Shown: piece by piece, positions 34,836 through 44,031 of the stretch | How positions within the stretch are numbered: position 1 is the first letter of the stretch | How the letters are laid out: every line of letters begins with the position of its first letter | Assembly (NCBI GenBank): GCA_963665495.1 | Contig: OY762289.1 | Span: 2,170,001 to 2,234,000 of the forward strand | Reading direction: 5' to 3' | DNA length: 64,000 bases | Origin: G963665495 sp963665495 | GTDB lineage: Bacteria; Desulfobacterota; Desulfovibrionia; Desulfovibrionales; Desulfovibrionaceae | Program-made: the position numbers and the translations under genes | The notes under the pieces: generated by a model | What the model saw: the letters and a program-made list of their open reading frames with translations, nothing else | What the model was told of the DNA's origin: nothing | Databases searched by the model: none

Positions 34836-36494
34836 ATGGTTGAAAAAACAAGAATACTCATTATCGACGATCAAGAATTCGTCCGGGAACTTATTTCTGA
34901 TTATTTCCAGAGTCTGGGGCATGAAGTGCTGCAGGCTCCAGATGGTCGCATAGGCCTCGAAGTCTTTACCAGTGAACGCCCTGACATTATATTTGTCGAT
35001 CTGCGTATGCCGGTAATGGATGGCCTGGAAGTATTGACAAAAGTCCATGCTCTTTCTCCGGAAACCCCCGTGGTCGTCGTTTCCGGTACAGGCCTCATTC
35101 AGGATGTCATCCATGCCATGCGCCTTGGAGCCTGGGATTACATCACCAAGCCTATTGAAGACCTCAACCTTTTGGATCTCAGCCTGGACAAGTGCCTGGA
35201 AAGAGCCCGGTTGCTCCGGGAAAACAGACTATACCATGAAAATCTCGAACAAGAAGTTGCCCAGCGTACGGAATCCCTTCGGGATGAAATTACCTATCGC
35301 AAAAAAGTCGAAATCGAACTGAAGCTGGCCAAAGAGAAAGCAGAGGAAGCCAACAGAGCCAAAAGTGAATTTCTGGCCAACATGAGCCATGAAATTCGGA
35401 CTCCTATGAACGGCGCACTCGGAATGCTCCAGCTACTGCGAGAGACGCAACTGGCACCGGAACAGCTTGAGTACGTAGACTATTCCATCGAAAGCGCTCA
35501 TAAGATGCTGGATTTACTAGGAGACATCCTCGATCTGTCGCGCATAGAAATTGGGAATTTCGAACTCAACGAGGGGCCATTCAGTATTCGCGACCTGATC
35601 CTTTCGGTGAACAATTTTTTCAGCAAATCTGCCAAGCTTACACATCTCAAACTGTCTTTTATTGTAGAGCCCGACGTCCCTGAAAAACTCATTGGCGACA
35701 GTTCACGGTTACGTCAAATTCTTTTGAACCTGGTCAGCAATGCCATCAAGTTCACAGAAAAAGGCTATGTCACTGTTACAGTCTCCCTGCTCTCCCCTAT
35801 AAAACAGGGCGAACATCGTTTGCTCTTCAGCGTCGCTGATTCGGGAATCGGGATTCCTGACGATAAGATGGGAATTATCTTCGAATTGTTTACACAAATT
35901 GAAAATACCTACACAAAACAATATCAGGGTGCGGGCCTCGGGTTACGCATCGTTAAAAAAGTAACCGAACTCATGAACGGCTCACTGTCTGTGGAAAGTG
36001 AAGAAAATCAGGGAACCACCATATACCTTTCGTTTTCTTTCAAATCTACGGAAGCAAGCACACCGATTCCTACTCCGGACACTTTCCAAACGCTGTCCGA
36101 TGCAGCTGATCCCTTGCATATACTTGTCGTGGAGGATGACCATATCAGTCGCCTGACAGCAGAACGCTTGTTAAAAAAACTCGGACAAACTGTGACCCCC
36201 GCCCAAAATGGGCTTGAGGCAATAAACCTCCTGAAGTCACAAACATTCGATCTCATCATCATGGACGTTCAAATGCCCATTCTGGATGGTGTGGCTGCCA
36301 CGAAACAAATCCGTACCGACCCTGAATTACAACATACTTCCGGGATTCCGATTATTGCCCTCACGGCTTATGCCATGGCCGGTGACAAGGAACGTTTTTT
36401 GGAAAACGGATTCAGCGATTACACAGCCAAACCCATAAAAATGACTACTCTGGCGAGATTGATAAAAAAATTCAGCGTGAGGAATAAAAGATAA
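34836..36494 (+). CDS. Hybrid histidine kinase (REC-HisKA-HATPase-REC)
   Basis: A 552-residue soluble hybrid kinase. The N-terminal receiver (ILIIDDQEFVRELI, Asp in IIFVDLRMPVMDGLEV) is followed by a coiled coil of about 60 residues, HisKA (FLANMSHEIRTPMNGALGML near residue 180), HATPase_c (DSGIGIPDDKMG, GAGLGLRIVKKV) and a C-terminal receiver (HILVVEDDHISRL, Asp in LIIMDVQMPILDG). There are no membrane segments, so its input is probably a phosphoryl group delivered to the N-terminal receiver. Output must pass through an Hpt protein such as the one ending the kinase at 38356. The FIST-like gene pair follows about 350 bases downstream. Confidence 0.93.
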   Translation: MVEKTRILIIDDQEFVRELISDYFQSLGHEVLQAPDGRIGLEVFTSERPDIIFVDLRMPVMDGLEVLTKVHALSPETPVVVVSGTGLIQDVIHAMRLGAWDYITKPIEDLNLLDLSLDKCLERARLLRENRLYHENLEQEVAQRTESLRDEITYRKKVEIELKLAKEKAEEANRAKSEFLANMSHEIRTPMNGALGMLQLLRETQLAPEQLEYVDYSIESAHKMLDLLGDILDLSRIEIGNFELNEGPFSIRDLILSVNNFFSKSAKLTHLKLSFIVEPDVPEKLIGDSSRLRQILLNLVSNAIKFTEKGYVTVTVSLLSPIKQGEHRLLFSVADSGIGIPDDKMGIIFELFTQIENTYTKQYQGAGLGLRIVKKVTELMNGSLSVESEENQGTTIYLSFSFKSTEASTPIPTPDTFQTLSDAADPLHILVVEDDHISRLTAERLLKKLGQTVTPAQNGLEAINLLKSQTFDLIIMDVQMPILDGVAATKQIRTDPELQHTSGIPIIALTAYAMAGDKERFLENGFSDYTAKPIKMTTLARLIKKFSVRNKR

Positions 36495-36841
36495 CTGACG
36501 CTTCTGATATCTCTTTCAGCACGAAACGCAGCTCCTCCTCCAGGCAAACAATGAGTTGACCAGATCTTCCCATCGAGAGTAATATAAGCCTTACAGTCAA
36601 CCCCAAAAACATCAACTTCCCTTTCCCATTCTTTTACTGAAAAAAATGTACTAGCGGGAGGATGGAAAGACTTAAAGGACACGACCGTACGGGAGAAAGT
36701 AAGTGACATTGCCTGGCTGTCTCTGCTTGACCTCGCAATTTAGCGAACCATAAGAATAACTATTTGTTTTCACTGATTGACGCCGACGACACATGAGTCT
36801 CACTTGTATGCCCTGATAACGTCAATAAGGAGAGAGGTAGG
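36495..36841. other. Intergenic region between hybrid kinase and FIST-like operon
   Basis: 347 bases. A leftward frame from ATG 36709 of 96 codons (including WEREVDVFGVDCKAYITLDG) covers most of it but runs 76 bases into the kinase gene; I leave it as an unproven ORF. The region should contain the promoter for the gene at 36842. Confidence 0.35.
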
Positions 36842-37075
36842 ATGGATGTTCCCGCAAAATCACATAAAACCTGGACAGATGTTGTCACTGGCAAAAAGAG
36901 TTACGAATTGAAATTCCTGGCTGCAAAAATTCTGCTCGGACGAGTTATTCGATCAGTTGACAGTAATCCAAGCGCTGAAAATATCGGAGCTGCAATCGAC
37001 CAGATTCGCAATGTTTACGCAAAAAATGTCGACATTGCTGCCGTGCAAGATGATCTCAAAACTATTTTCGGCTAG
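36842..37075 (+). CDS. Small conserved-looking protein of unknown function
   Basis: A 77-residue soluble, mostly helical protein (TWTDVVTGKKSYELKFLAAKILLGRVIRS, then a helix with SAENIGAAIDQIRNVYAKN). A strong AGGAGAGAGG-type ribosome site precedes it, and it is eight bases from the next gene, so the pair is one transcript. I do not recognise a family. It may be a partner or adaptor of the FIST-like protein. Confidence 0.72.
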   Translation: MDVPAKSHKTWTDVVTGKKSYELKFLAAKILLGRVIRSVDSNPSAENIGAAIDQIRNVYAKNVDIAAVQDDLKTIFG

Positions 37076-37083
37076 GAGGAAAA

Positions 37084-38085
37084 ATGCATCAGACAATCTT
37101 ATCTTCCACTGAAGCTGCGGACTTGATCATCCAGGGAAAAACCCTTTTAGTCGCCGGAGACGAAAAAATATTGGCGAAGCTTCCCAAAGGCAATTGGATT
37201 GGAGGAACAATCCCCTATTTCATCACCCATGAAGCAGGTGGACTTGTTTCGCTAGATAAAGTCTTTGTGACCGACATCACCTCAGTTGTTTCAGATGTAA
37301 CAATAAAGCAATACAACGATATTTCGTTAGAAAATGTTTATCTCGATGGACCTGACAACGGATTCAGCATCATTATCATTCCAGCGTTAAGCAAAGCCCA
37401 TCTCAGCTTTGCCATGAACAGTCCCACCTACGAAAACTTCGGCGCCCAGCCGCTTATCGGATGGATTTGCGGCGTACACCTGGACAACATCGGGAAAGTG
37501 AGTCCCAAGGTATTCAATGGCCGGACGGAAGAATCTTTCACAGAAGGCGCGCTGGTACTGCAGGTCACCTTACCTTCGGATATTGTTGTAGAAGCCGGCA
37601 TCATTAATTTGTTTGAACAAGGTGACGGCGCCATTCTAACCTTCGAACAGGATGGATTTTCCGCCAAAGAAGTTCTGGTCAATGGGAAAAAGCAGAATTT
37701 TGCCGCTTATGTGGTCAACAACAAAATGGATATACGCTTACCCCTTGTGGCCGATTACTATGGCGTTATGATCAACACCAGTATTCAGGGAATTGATGAT
37801 GCGACAGGAGAAGTTAAACTCTATGCGCCCGTATTCAAGGGCATTCAATACAAGCATGCCAAGCCTGTCACCAATTACGTCGAAGCTTTCCAGGCGCAGC
37901 TGAAGAAAAACGATTCGATCAGTGATAAACAGATTGTTTTCTCATGTAACTGTATTCTCAATTACCTCTACTCCGAACTGAATGGCCAAAAAACAGAACC
38001 TTTTGCCGGACCAATTACTTTCGGAGAAATTGCCTATCAGTTACTGAATCAGACGCTGGTCTATCTGACGGTTCAAAACAAATAG
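37084..38085 (+). CDS. FIST-like sensory domain protein
   Basis: A 333-residue soluble protein. The N-terminal half has GNWIGGTIPYFITHEAGG, and the C-terminal 100 residues match the form of the FIST_C sensory domain: IVFSCNCILNYLYSEL, then PFAGPITFGEIAYQLLNQTLVYLTV. FIST proteins are small-ligand sensors found with kinases and chemotaxis proteins. No output domain is attached, so it may hand the signal to a separate partner; the hybrid kinase upstream is a candidate. The start has AGGAGG before it and a terminator follows. Confidence 0.72.
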   Translation: MHQTILSSTEAADLIIQGKTLLVAGDEKILAKLPKGNWIGGTIPYFITHEAGGLVSLDKVFVTDITSVVSDVTIKQYNDISLENVYLDGPDNGFSIIIIPALSKAHLSFAMNSPTYENFGAQPLIGWICGVHLDNIGKVSPKVFNGRTEESFTEGALVLQVTLPSDIVVEAGIINLFEQGDGAILTFEQDGFSAKEVLVNGKKQNFAAYVVNNKMDIRLPLVADYYGVMINTSIQGIDDATGEVKLYAPVFKGIQYKHAKPVTNYVEAFQAQLKKNDSISDKQIVFSCNCILNYLYSELNGQKTEPFAGPITFGEIAYQLLNQTLVYLTVQNK

Positions 38086-38143
38086 CGATCCGGAGTGTGT
38101 CGAGTAGAATATGTACGGATTGGCCCACAGCCATATTTATATC

Positions 38144-38172
38144 AAAGCGGAGGACCCCCCTCCGCTTTTTTA
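38144..38172 (+). terminator. Rho-independent terminator of the FIST-like operon
   Basis: AAGCGGAGG-ACCCC-CCTCCGCTT followed by TTTTT. Confidence 0.88.
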
Positions 38173-38355
38173 TTGTTCAGTATTGATTGATCTCAAAGCA
38201 AGGCGGATTGTCTTTATTATTAAAAAATCGAATGTGAAAGCCGGATTATTTTTCGTCCAGTTTGCAGCGCTGCCCTGCTTACGTACGTTGCGTCGCCACA
38301 GCAATCTAAGAATTTTGCTGTCTCGAACTCTGCTGTTTTTTGGAAACTAAACGAT

Positions 38356-41300
38356 TTATTCATTCCTGAACGCTTTAACAACTGCATCCAAAGCTTGTTT
38401 CAAACTACCCAGTCCGGCTGCAACTCCGGGCAGATCTCCCCTGCGGGCCAGACTCTCAAGTTGCGCGGCGATATCCTGCGCAAACTTCGCGCCTATCGTA
38501 CCGCAATGGCTTTTTAAAGAATGCAGGGAAAGCGCAAGTGGGGATTGTTCGCCGTTTTCAAGGCTTATAGCAATTTTCTGCAGCCTCTCCGGTAGTTCCG
38601 CAAAAAAAGCTTCGCTGATTTCTTCGTACAAATCACTGTCTCCATCGAACCGAAGAACGGCCTCTTCACGGTCCAGCACGGAAAAACCAGACAGCTGTAA
38701 CTTGGGAGATACGGACTCTTGCTTTTCGAGTGGCGCATTAACACATCCCAATTTAGTTGCAAGCTGTCGAATATCCACTGGTTTTGAAAGAAAATCACTC
38801 ATTCCAACTTCCAGACACCTTTCCTTGAATCCTGCCAGAGCATGAGCGGTCAAAGCGATGATGGGAAGGCCGGCATTACCTTTTCCGGCGACTCCGGCAC
38901 GGATCTGGACTGTAGCTTCAAGGCCATCCATTTCGGGCATTTCCAAATCCATAAGGATCACGTCCACAGTACTTGTCTGCAGACAAGTGAACGCGGCTTG
39001 CGCGCTCTGCACTATTGTCGGACGGTGCCCGAGGCGTTTCAAAAGCGCGGCGGCAACTTTCAGGTTCGACTCATTATCGTCAACAACTAACACGCGAAGC
39101 GATTTATCATTGGATTTTTCTGGAAAAACAGGCTGATACTGACACTCAGCAATTGAAACCACACCGGGCTCGCACTCGATGGTGAAATGAAAGGTACTCC
39201 CATGACCTGGAGTACTCTCCAGCCAGATTTCTCCTCCCATCAACTCTACAAGCTGCCTGCATATGGTCAGTCCCAGACCGCTGCCTCCAAATTTTCGTGT
39301 TGTGGAATCGTCAAGCTGGATAAACTTGTTGAATACCTGATTCTGGCTCTCCAAAGGAATTCCCGGCCCGGTATCTGATATAACAAAATGCAATTTAACC
39401 CTGCCGGCACTGTCCTCGGCGGGTATCCTATCCAGACGCAACTGAATTTCGCCTGTTTCGGTAAATTTGATCGCATTTCCAACGAGATTGATCAAAACCT
39501 GCCTGAGCCGGCTCCGGTCGCCTTTCAGGTACACAGGCACATCCGGGGCCATTTCATAGGAAAATTTCAGTTCCTTTTCACGTAGCTGCAGCTCCGCCAG
39601 TGTCGTTATTTCCGACAGCAAACCGGAAAGGTTGAAGTGAGTGACTTCCAGTTCCATCATGTCAGCTTCGATTTTGGATAAATCCAGGACATTATCGATG
39701 ATGCCCATCAGATTATCGGCAGCCAGCAGCGTCGTATCCAGATAATCACGTAGTTCAGAGTCGGTCAGAGAATCCTGGACTACTCTGGTCAACCCGATAA
39801 TGGCATTCATCGGTGTCCTGATTTCATGACTCATTTTCGCGAGAAAATCACTTTTAGCACTATTGGCACGCTCTGCCTCCAGTTTAGCAACGATAATATC
39901 AGTCTCATATTCGTTACGCTGCAGTGAAAGTGCAAATAATGTGGCAAGGCGTTTAATCAGGCTCAAATCTCTTTCGTCATACTCCCGAGTGGCATTGGCC
40001 AGATATAGCTGCCCGACAAAACGATCTCCGATCATGGCTGGAGCTGTAAGAAACGAGTGCGCGGGCTGGTTGTCGGTCTTCTCCCGCCATCGAACGGAAT
40101 CCCATCCTGCTACGTTGTGATAATACGCTTCCCTGCTGCCAAGCACACGCTTCCAGTCGTCCGGTATCGCCTCATCGTCCGGTGCCTGTTTGTCCATAGT
40201 CTGCAGATGCCAGCCGGCGGAATCAAAGGAATGGAAAATCAATTTGTCCTGTTGCGAATCAGTACGACCTATAAAACCTCTTTCGGAATGGGTCTGCTCC
40301 AGGGCAGTCTGAAAAATCAATTTGCTATTTTCATCTATGTCTTTGACCTTCAGAAGTTTTCCAGAAAGACCCGTCAATGCGAATTCGGTCTCTTTTTCCC
40401 GCTTCAGCGACAGTTCATGCAGCTTGGCAACCGTTATATCCTGAGTAATACCAACGATACGGGAAACTTTTCCGTGAGCGTCCTTCACTGGAAACCCCCG
40501 GTGCCGCAGATGCCGGATATTACCATCCGGCCTGCGAATGCGACATTCGACCTCGAAATTTTTTTGCAGAGCATCCTGAGTGAAAGACGACAACAAATGC
40601 AAATCCTCTTCCACAATACTCTCTTTGAGCAGGATCACATTATTGCGAAACGAATCAAGAGGTTGGCCCCAGACTTTTTCAAACTGTACGCCGGCATAAA
40701 GCAGTTTTGAAAAATCCGGGAGAGCCACCCAAAAAACATCGTCTATGTTTTCAGCAAGTTCCCTGAAACGCTCTTCGCTCTCACGCAGGTCTTTTTCAGA
40801 CTTCCGGCGCCATGTAATATCTCTGAAAAGTCCCTGAACCACGTCCCGGTCCATCAGACTCATGCGCTTGGAGGTCAGCTCAACAGGTACCCGTTTCCCG
40901 TCTTTGCGCAGCACCTCAAATTCATTGGGCATCCCGCCATGCATCAGATCGAGTTTCTCAAATACCTCGCGGCATGTTTCCTGATTTTCCGGTGGAAACA
41001 ATTCTAGGTAGCCCCTGCCGACGATCTCATCCCGGCTTTTTCCAAGCAGAAATGCCGTCTGATTATTGGCTTCGAGAATCTCCCCAGAATGAAAATCCAC
41101 GAGCACGATGGCATCCCGCGACTCCTCAAATAACATGCGAAATTTTTTTTCACTTGCTACAAGCTCCTCGCGCGAATGTACCAGCTCCGTTACTTCCACT
41201 GCCACACAGCCTATCAGCCAGGGAGATTTCTCCCTTTTTATTGGGAATTTAGCCATACGCCAGTTACGTGATCTACCTTTCAGATCAATTATGACTTCTT

Positions 41301-42618
41301 CCCGCGTGACGAACTGATCCCCTAAAGCCATGTTGTCATGTTCGATAAACCGCAGAGCCTGGTCATGCGGCAGATACTGGTCCGGACTAAGCCCGAGCCA
41401 GGACTCGGCGCCAAGCTCCTCCATCATCTGCTGATTAACGAACATCAACTTGCCCTGGTTGTTTTTTATATACACCATCCCAGGGAAATGATTGACAAAG
41501 GTAATAAAGGCTTCTTGCGATTGCGAGCGTTCGCGTTCCGCCTGCATCCGCTCGACAATCTCCTTGCGGAGCAATTGGTTGGCCGACTCCAGTTCACACG
41601 TACGCTCCTTGACACGATTTTCCAGCGTATCTGCGTACTGACTGACTTTTTCATACAGAATCGCTCCATGCAGTCCGGTGGAAATTACGGCACCGACAGA
41701 TTCAAGCAACTCAGCATACTGCGAAAAATCCCGTTGCGTACGCAAGCCCAACCCAACAACGCCCAGATTGTCTCCCGTCACCCGCAAGGGAATGGCCGCA
41801 AAAGAACGTAACCCCACATTCTTGCATTCATTATGCGTACAACGCGGATCTTTATGAATATCTTCAGAATAATAGCTGATACCCTGCTCTGCAGCCATAC
41901 CGCAAAGACATTCTCCCACTTTGTGATGCAACTGATCTGCCGGAGGAAAGTGCAGTCCTGTCGATCGCTCTGCTTCCAAGTACAGTTCTTCCCCTTTGCG
42001 GACGTAAAAAACAGCCAGATCCACTTCGAGTTGCCGATGCAGCTCATCAACTGTCTTCCACGCCATTTCGCTGACAGTGTTTGCCATACTGATAGATTTA
42101 CTCAGAGCGTGAAGAATCTCAAGTTTTCTGGCACTGGCCAGCAGACGTTCTTCATTTTCCAATTGGTACGTCAAATCATATATATGTGATAATATGATAT
42201 CAGGTTCAACAAAATTCCAGTGCACCTTTAATGAATGCGCTTTTCCTGTGAACCGAACAGGCAGTTCAAATTCTGCAGTCAGTGCTTGCTTGGTCTTGGA
42301 ACACTGGTCCAGACACTCTATTATTTGAGGAATATCCGGAAAAAGTTCCTGAGGTGTTTTCCCAAACAACAAAAGGATATCCTGCCCTGAAAAGGATACG
42401 GCTTCCTTGTTACAATCAGCAAAAATATATTTATCGTTTTCCACACGCCACATATACGTGGGAACAGGCGTATACTCGAATATTTTACGAATCTCCGCCA
42501 TCTGCAAAGGTACGGATGAGCATGTTTCCAACTGCGACTCCAAAGCGGCAATTCGCAGCCGGCATGCGGCAAGCTCCTGCTCAATCAACTTTTTTTCTTC
42601 TAAATTTTCCGACTGCAT
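38356..42618 (-). CDS. Large hybrid sensor kinase with PAS, GAF, REC and Hpt domains
   Basis: A 1420-residue soluble phosphorelay protein. In order: coiled coil, PAS (about 45-150), GAF (about 165-320, with a Cys-rich segment near CLCGMAAEQGI and CTHNECKN), three PAS domains (about 365-475, 485-605, 610-735), second GAF (about 745-900), HisKA (FLAKMSHEIRTPMNAIIGLT near 930), HATPase_c (DTGPGIPLES, GSGLGLTICRQL), receiver (VLVVDDNESNLKV, Asp in VILMDLEMPEMDG) and Hpt (LHSLKSHCGTIGA). It can run a full His-Asp-His relay, ending on an unidentified receiver. It has no membrane segments, so the ligands are cytoplasmic. A short hairpin, GTAGCCT-CTTAA-AGGCTAC, lies at 42638-42656 in its leader. Confidence 0.93.
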   Translation of the reverse strand: MQSENLEEKKLIEQELAACRLRIAALESQLETCSSVPLQMAEIRKIFEYTPVPTYMWRVENDKYIFADCNKEAVSFSGQDILLLFGKTPQELFPDIPQIIECLDQCSKTKQALTAEFELPVRFTGKAHSLKVHWNFVEPDIILSHIYDLTYQLENEERLLASARKLEILHALSKSISMANTVSEMAWKTVDELHRQLEVDLAVFYVRKGEELYLEAERSTGLHFPPADQLHHKVGECLCGMAAEQGISYYSEDIHKDPRCTHNECKNVGLRSFAAIPLRVTGDNLGVVGLGLRTQRDFSQYAELLESVGAVISTGLHGAILYEKVSQYADTLENRVKERTCELESANQLLRKEIVERMQAERERSQSQEAFITFVNHFPGMVYIKNNQGKLMFVNQQMMEELGAESWLGLSPDQYLPHDQALRFIEHDNMALGDQFVTREEVIIDLKGRSRNWRMAKFPIKREKSPWLIGCVAVEVTELVHSREELVASEKKFRMLFEESRDAIVLVDFHSGEILEANNQTAFLLGKSRDEIVGRGYLELFPPENQETCREVFEKLDLMHGGMPNEFEVLRKDGKRVPVELTSKRMSLMDRDVVQGLFRDITWRRKSEKDLRESEERFRELAENIDDVFWVALPDFSKLLYAGVQFEKVWGQPLDSFRNNVILLKESIVEEDLHLLSSFTQDALQKNFEVECRIRRPDGNIRHLRHRGFPVKDAHGKVSRIVGITQDITVAKLHELSLKREKETEFALTGLSGKLLKVKDIDENSKLIFQTALEQTHSERGFIGRTDSQQDKLIFHSFDSAGWHLQTMDKQAPDDEAIPDDWKRVLGSREAYYHNVAGWDSVRWREKTDNQPAHSFLTAPAMIGDRFVGQLYLANATREYDERDLSLIKRLATLFALSLQRNEYETDIIVAKLEAERANSAKSDFLAKMSHEIRTPMNAIIGLTRVVQDSLTDSELRDYLDTTLLAADNLMGIIDNVLDLSKIEADMMELEVTHFNLSGLLSEITTLAELQLREKELKFSYEMAPDVPVYLKGDRSRLRQVLINLVGNAIKFTETGEIQLRLDRIPAEDSAGRVKLHFVISDTGPGIPLESQNQVFNKFIQLDDSTTRKFGGSGLGLTICRQLVELMGGEIWLESTPGHGSTFHFTIECEPGVVSIAECQYQPVFPEKSNDKSLRVLVVDDNESNLKVAAALLKRLGHRPTIVQSAQAAFTCLQTSTVDVILMDLEMPEMDGLEATVQIRAGVAGKGNAGLPIIALTAHALAGFKERCLEVGMSDFLSKPVDIRQLATKLGCVNAPLEKQESVSPKLQLSGFSVLDREEAVLRFDGDSDLYEEISEAFFAELPERLQKIAISLENGEQSPLALSLHSLKSHCGTIGAKFAQDIAAQLESLARRGDLPGVAAGLGSLKQALDAVVKAFRNE

Positions 42619-42877
42619 AAAATTACAAATTTGTTTGGTAGCCTCTTAAAGGCTACTGATCCTTTTTTAAGAACACGAATTTCCGACCGGGCATTCAACT
42701 CCACAATACAAAAAAATCCTTACATCTACATCCTCTCTTTCCCTTCACGAAAGAGGTCTTTCACTAGAAAAATACTTCCCGCTTTTCGTACGCCCCTAGC
42801 CAGGTGAATAACTTTTGCTGCCATCAGACCGATGACAAGAGGGGAAAAAATCAATATGTTCTTCTCCGGGTGAATCT

Positions 42878-43396
42878 ATGGTATCTCAGTTTATTACAAA
42901 ATCAAACATCATCTTCGCGTGCAAATTCATCGGAATCGGCCTGTTGCTCTCCCTAGCGCTGGATTATACGCCGGGATTGTCGCAACGCAGCCAATGGACG
43001 CAATTTCTGGCCACTGTCAGCTGCACACTGGTACAAGGCTTTACCCCAAATGAAGAGTGTACGCGTCAAAGTTCCACACTTCTTTCAAAAAAAACGCCCA
43101 TAATCATTGTAACCAAGGAATGTGACGGCATCAACGCCTTGATATTGCTTACAGCAGCCATTTTATCTTTTCCCTGCCGGATGCGTGAAAAGATTTTCGG
43201 ACTAGCCATTGGTTGCCCACTCCTTGTCTTATGCAATATTTTGCGCATTACTGCATTGTATTATGTCAGCAAGTATTTTCATGGACAATTTGACCTTATA
43301 CATACTGCTGTTGCCCCAATGGCAACAATAATGCCCACAGTCATCTTTTATTTCATCTGGCTCTCCAGAACAAAACAACATGATCTTGCAACCTGA
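42878..43396 (+). CDS. xrtH: Exosortase-family transpeptidase, exosortase H (XrtH)-like
   Basis: A 172-residue membrane protein with about five helices. The exosortase/archaeosortase catalytic set is visible: Cys82 in KECDGIN, Arg123 in CNILRIT and His142 in LIHTAV, each at a helix edge as in the family. The spacing and the short length fit the XrtH group. These enzymes recognise a C-terminal sorting tail (short motif, helix, basic end) on exported proteins and cut or transfer them. No protein in this window has such a tail. The gene overlaps the next by 17 bases and begins a four-gene run ending with a two-component system. Confidence 0.78.
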   Translation: MVSQFITKSNIIFACKFIGIGLLLSLALDYTPGLSQRSQWTQFLATVSCTLVQGFTPNEECTRQSSTLLSKKTPIIIVTKECDGINALILLTAAILSFPCRMREKIFGLAIGCPLLVLCNILRITALYYVSKYFHGQFDLIHTAVAPMATIMPTVIFYFIWLSRTKQHDLAT

Positions 43397-44027
43397 GAAA
43401 TCAAAAGGGATTGCATATTTTATCCTTGGTTTTTTCATAAGTTATATTCTTATTTTCCTCCTGGTTTACTCTATTTTTTCTGATCTTCAGAAGAGCATTC
43501 TGCTTCCAATACTAAAAACAGAAGTAACGTTTCTGGATCCAACGAGCCAGATACATTCCCTTACCTCTCTACCAGGGGAAATCTTCGGAAACATCCATTT
43601 TGAAATTGCACTGGTCCGCCATCCCGAGGGGGATCCTTCCATTGCTACCGGAATACTCACCCAAAAAGCCAACTTCGCTCTGCGGGACAACGTACTCCTT
43701 CTCTGCCTGATGCTGGCCCTGTCGATTTCCTGGCCGGGATTGAGCTTTTTCCGAAGAATACAAGCTTGTTGCATTGTGTTATTTTCCTGGGGGTGCCTGT
43801 TTTCCCTGCTCTTTCCTTTTGCTCTCCTTAATGACGGAATTCCTCCTGTGGGGTTTCGTCTCACCATGATAAGCTGGTGGAACGCATTCCTGACACACAA
43901 AGGAATTATTATCTTAACCCTTCTCTTTTTCGCGGGAAACATGTATGCGATATATTTACTGGGACAAAAATCCTTAACAAACAAAATCGACAGCACAACT
44001 ACTACTAACAATCCTAGCCCCCCTTAA
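43380..44027 (+). CDS. Membrane protein associated with the exosortase
   Basis: A 215-residue protein with four transmembrane segments (about 15-38, 105-125, 130-155, 180-200) and an extracytoplasmic domain of about 65 residues between the first two. It overlaps the exosortase gene by 17 bases. Position, length and topology match the membrane protein commonly encoded beside exosortase H, but I infer this from context. A role in substrate presentation or sorting-signal recognition is possible. Confidence 0.65.
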   Translation: MILQPEKSKGIAYFILGFFISYILIFLLVYSIFSDLQKSILLPILKTEVTFLDPTSQIHSLTSLPGEIFGNIHFEIALVRHPEGDPSIATGILTQKANFALRDNVLLLCLMLALSISWPGLSFFRRIQACCIVLFSWGCLFSLLFPFALLNDGIPPVGFRLTMISWWNAFLTHKGIIILTLLFFAGNMYAIYLLGQKSLTNKIDSTTTTNNPSPP

Positions 44028-44031
44028 ACAA

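Noticed and set aside
38111..38350. 79-codon frame after the FIST-like gene
   Set aside because: It runs straight through a strong terminator hairpin and has no Shine-Dalgarno site.
42638..42668. Hairpin followed by TTTTTT near the start of the large kinase gene
   Set aside because: As a plus-strand terminator it has no gene upstream to end, and six bases separate stem and T run; I mention it only as a leader hairpin.
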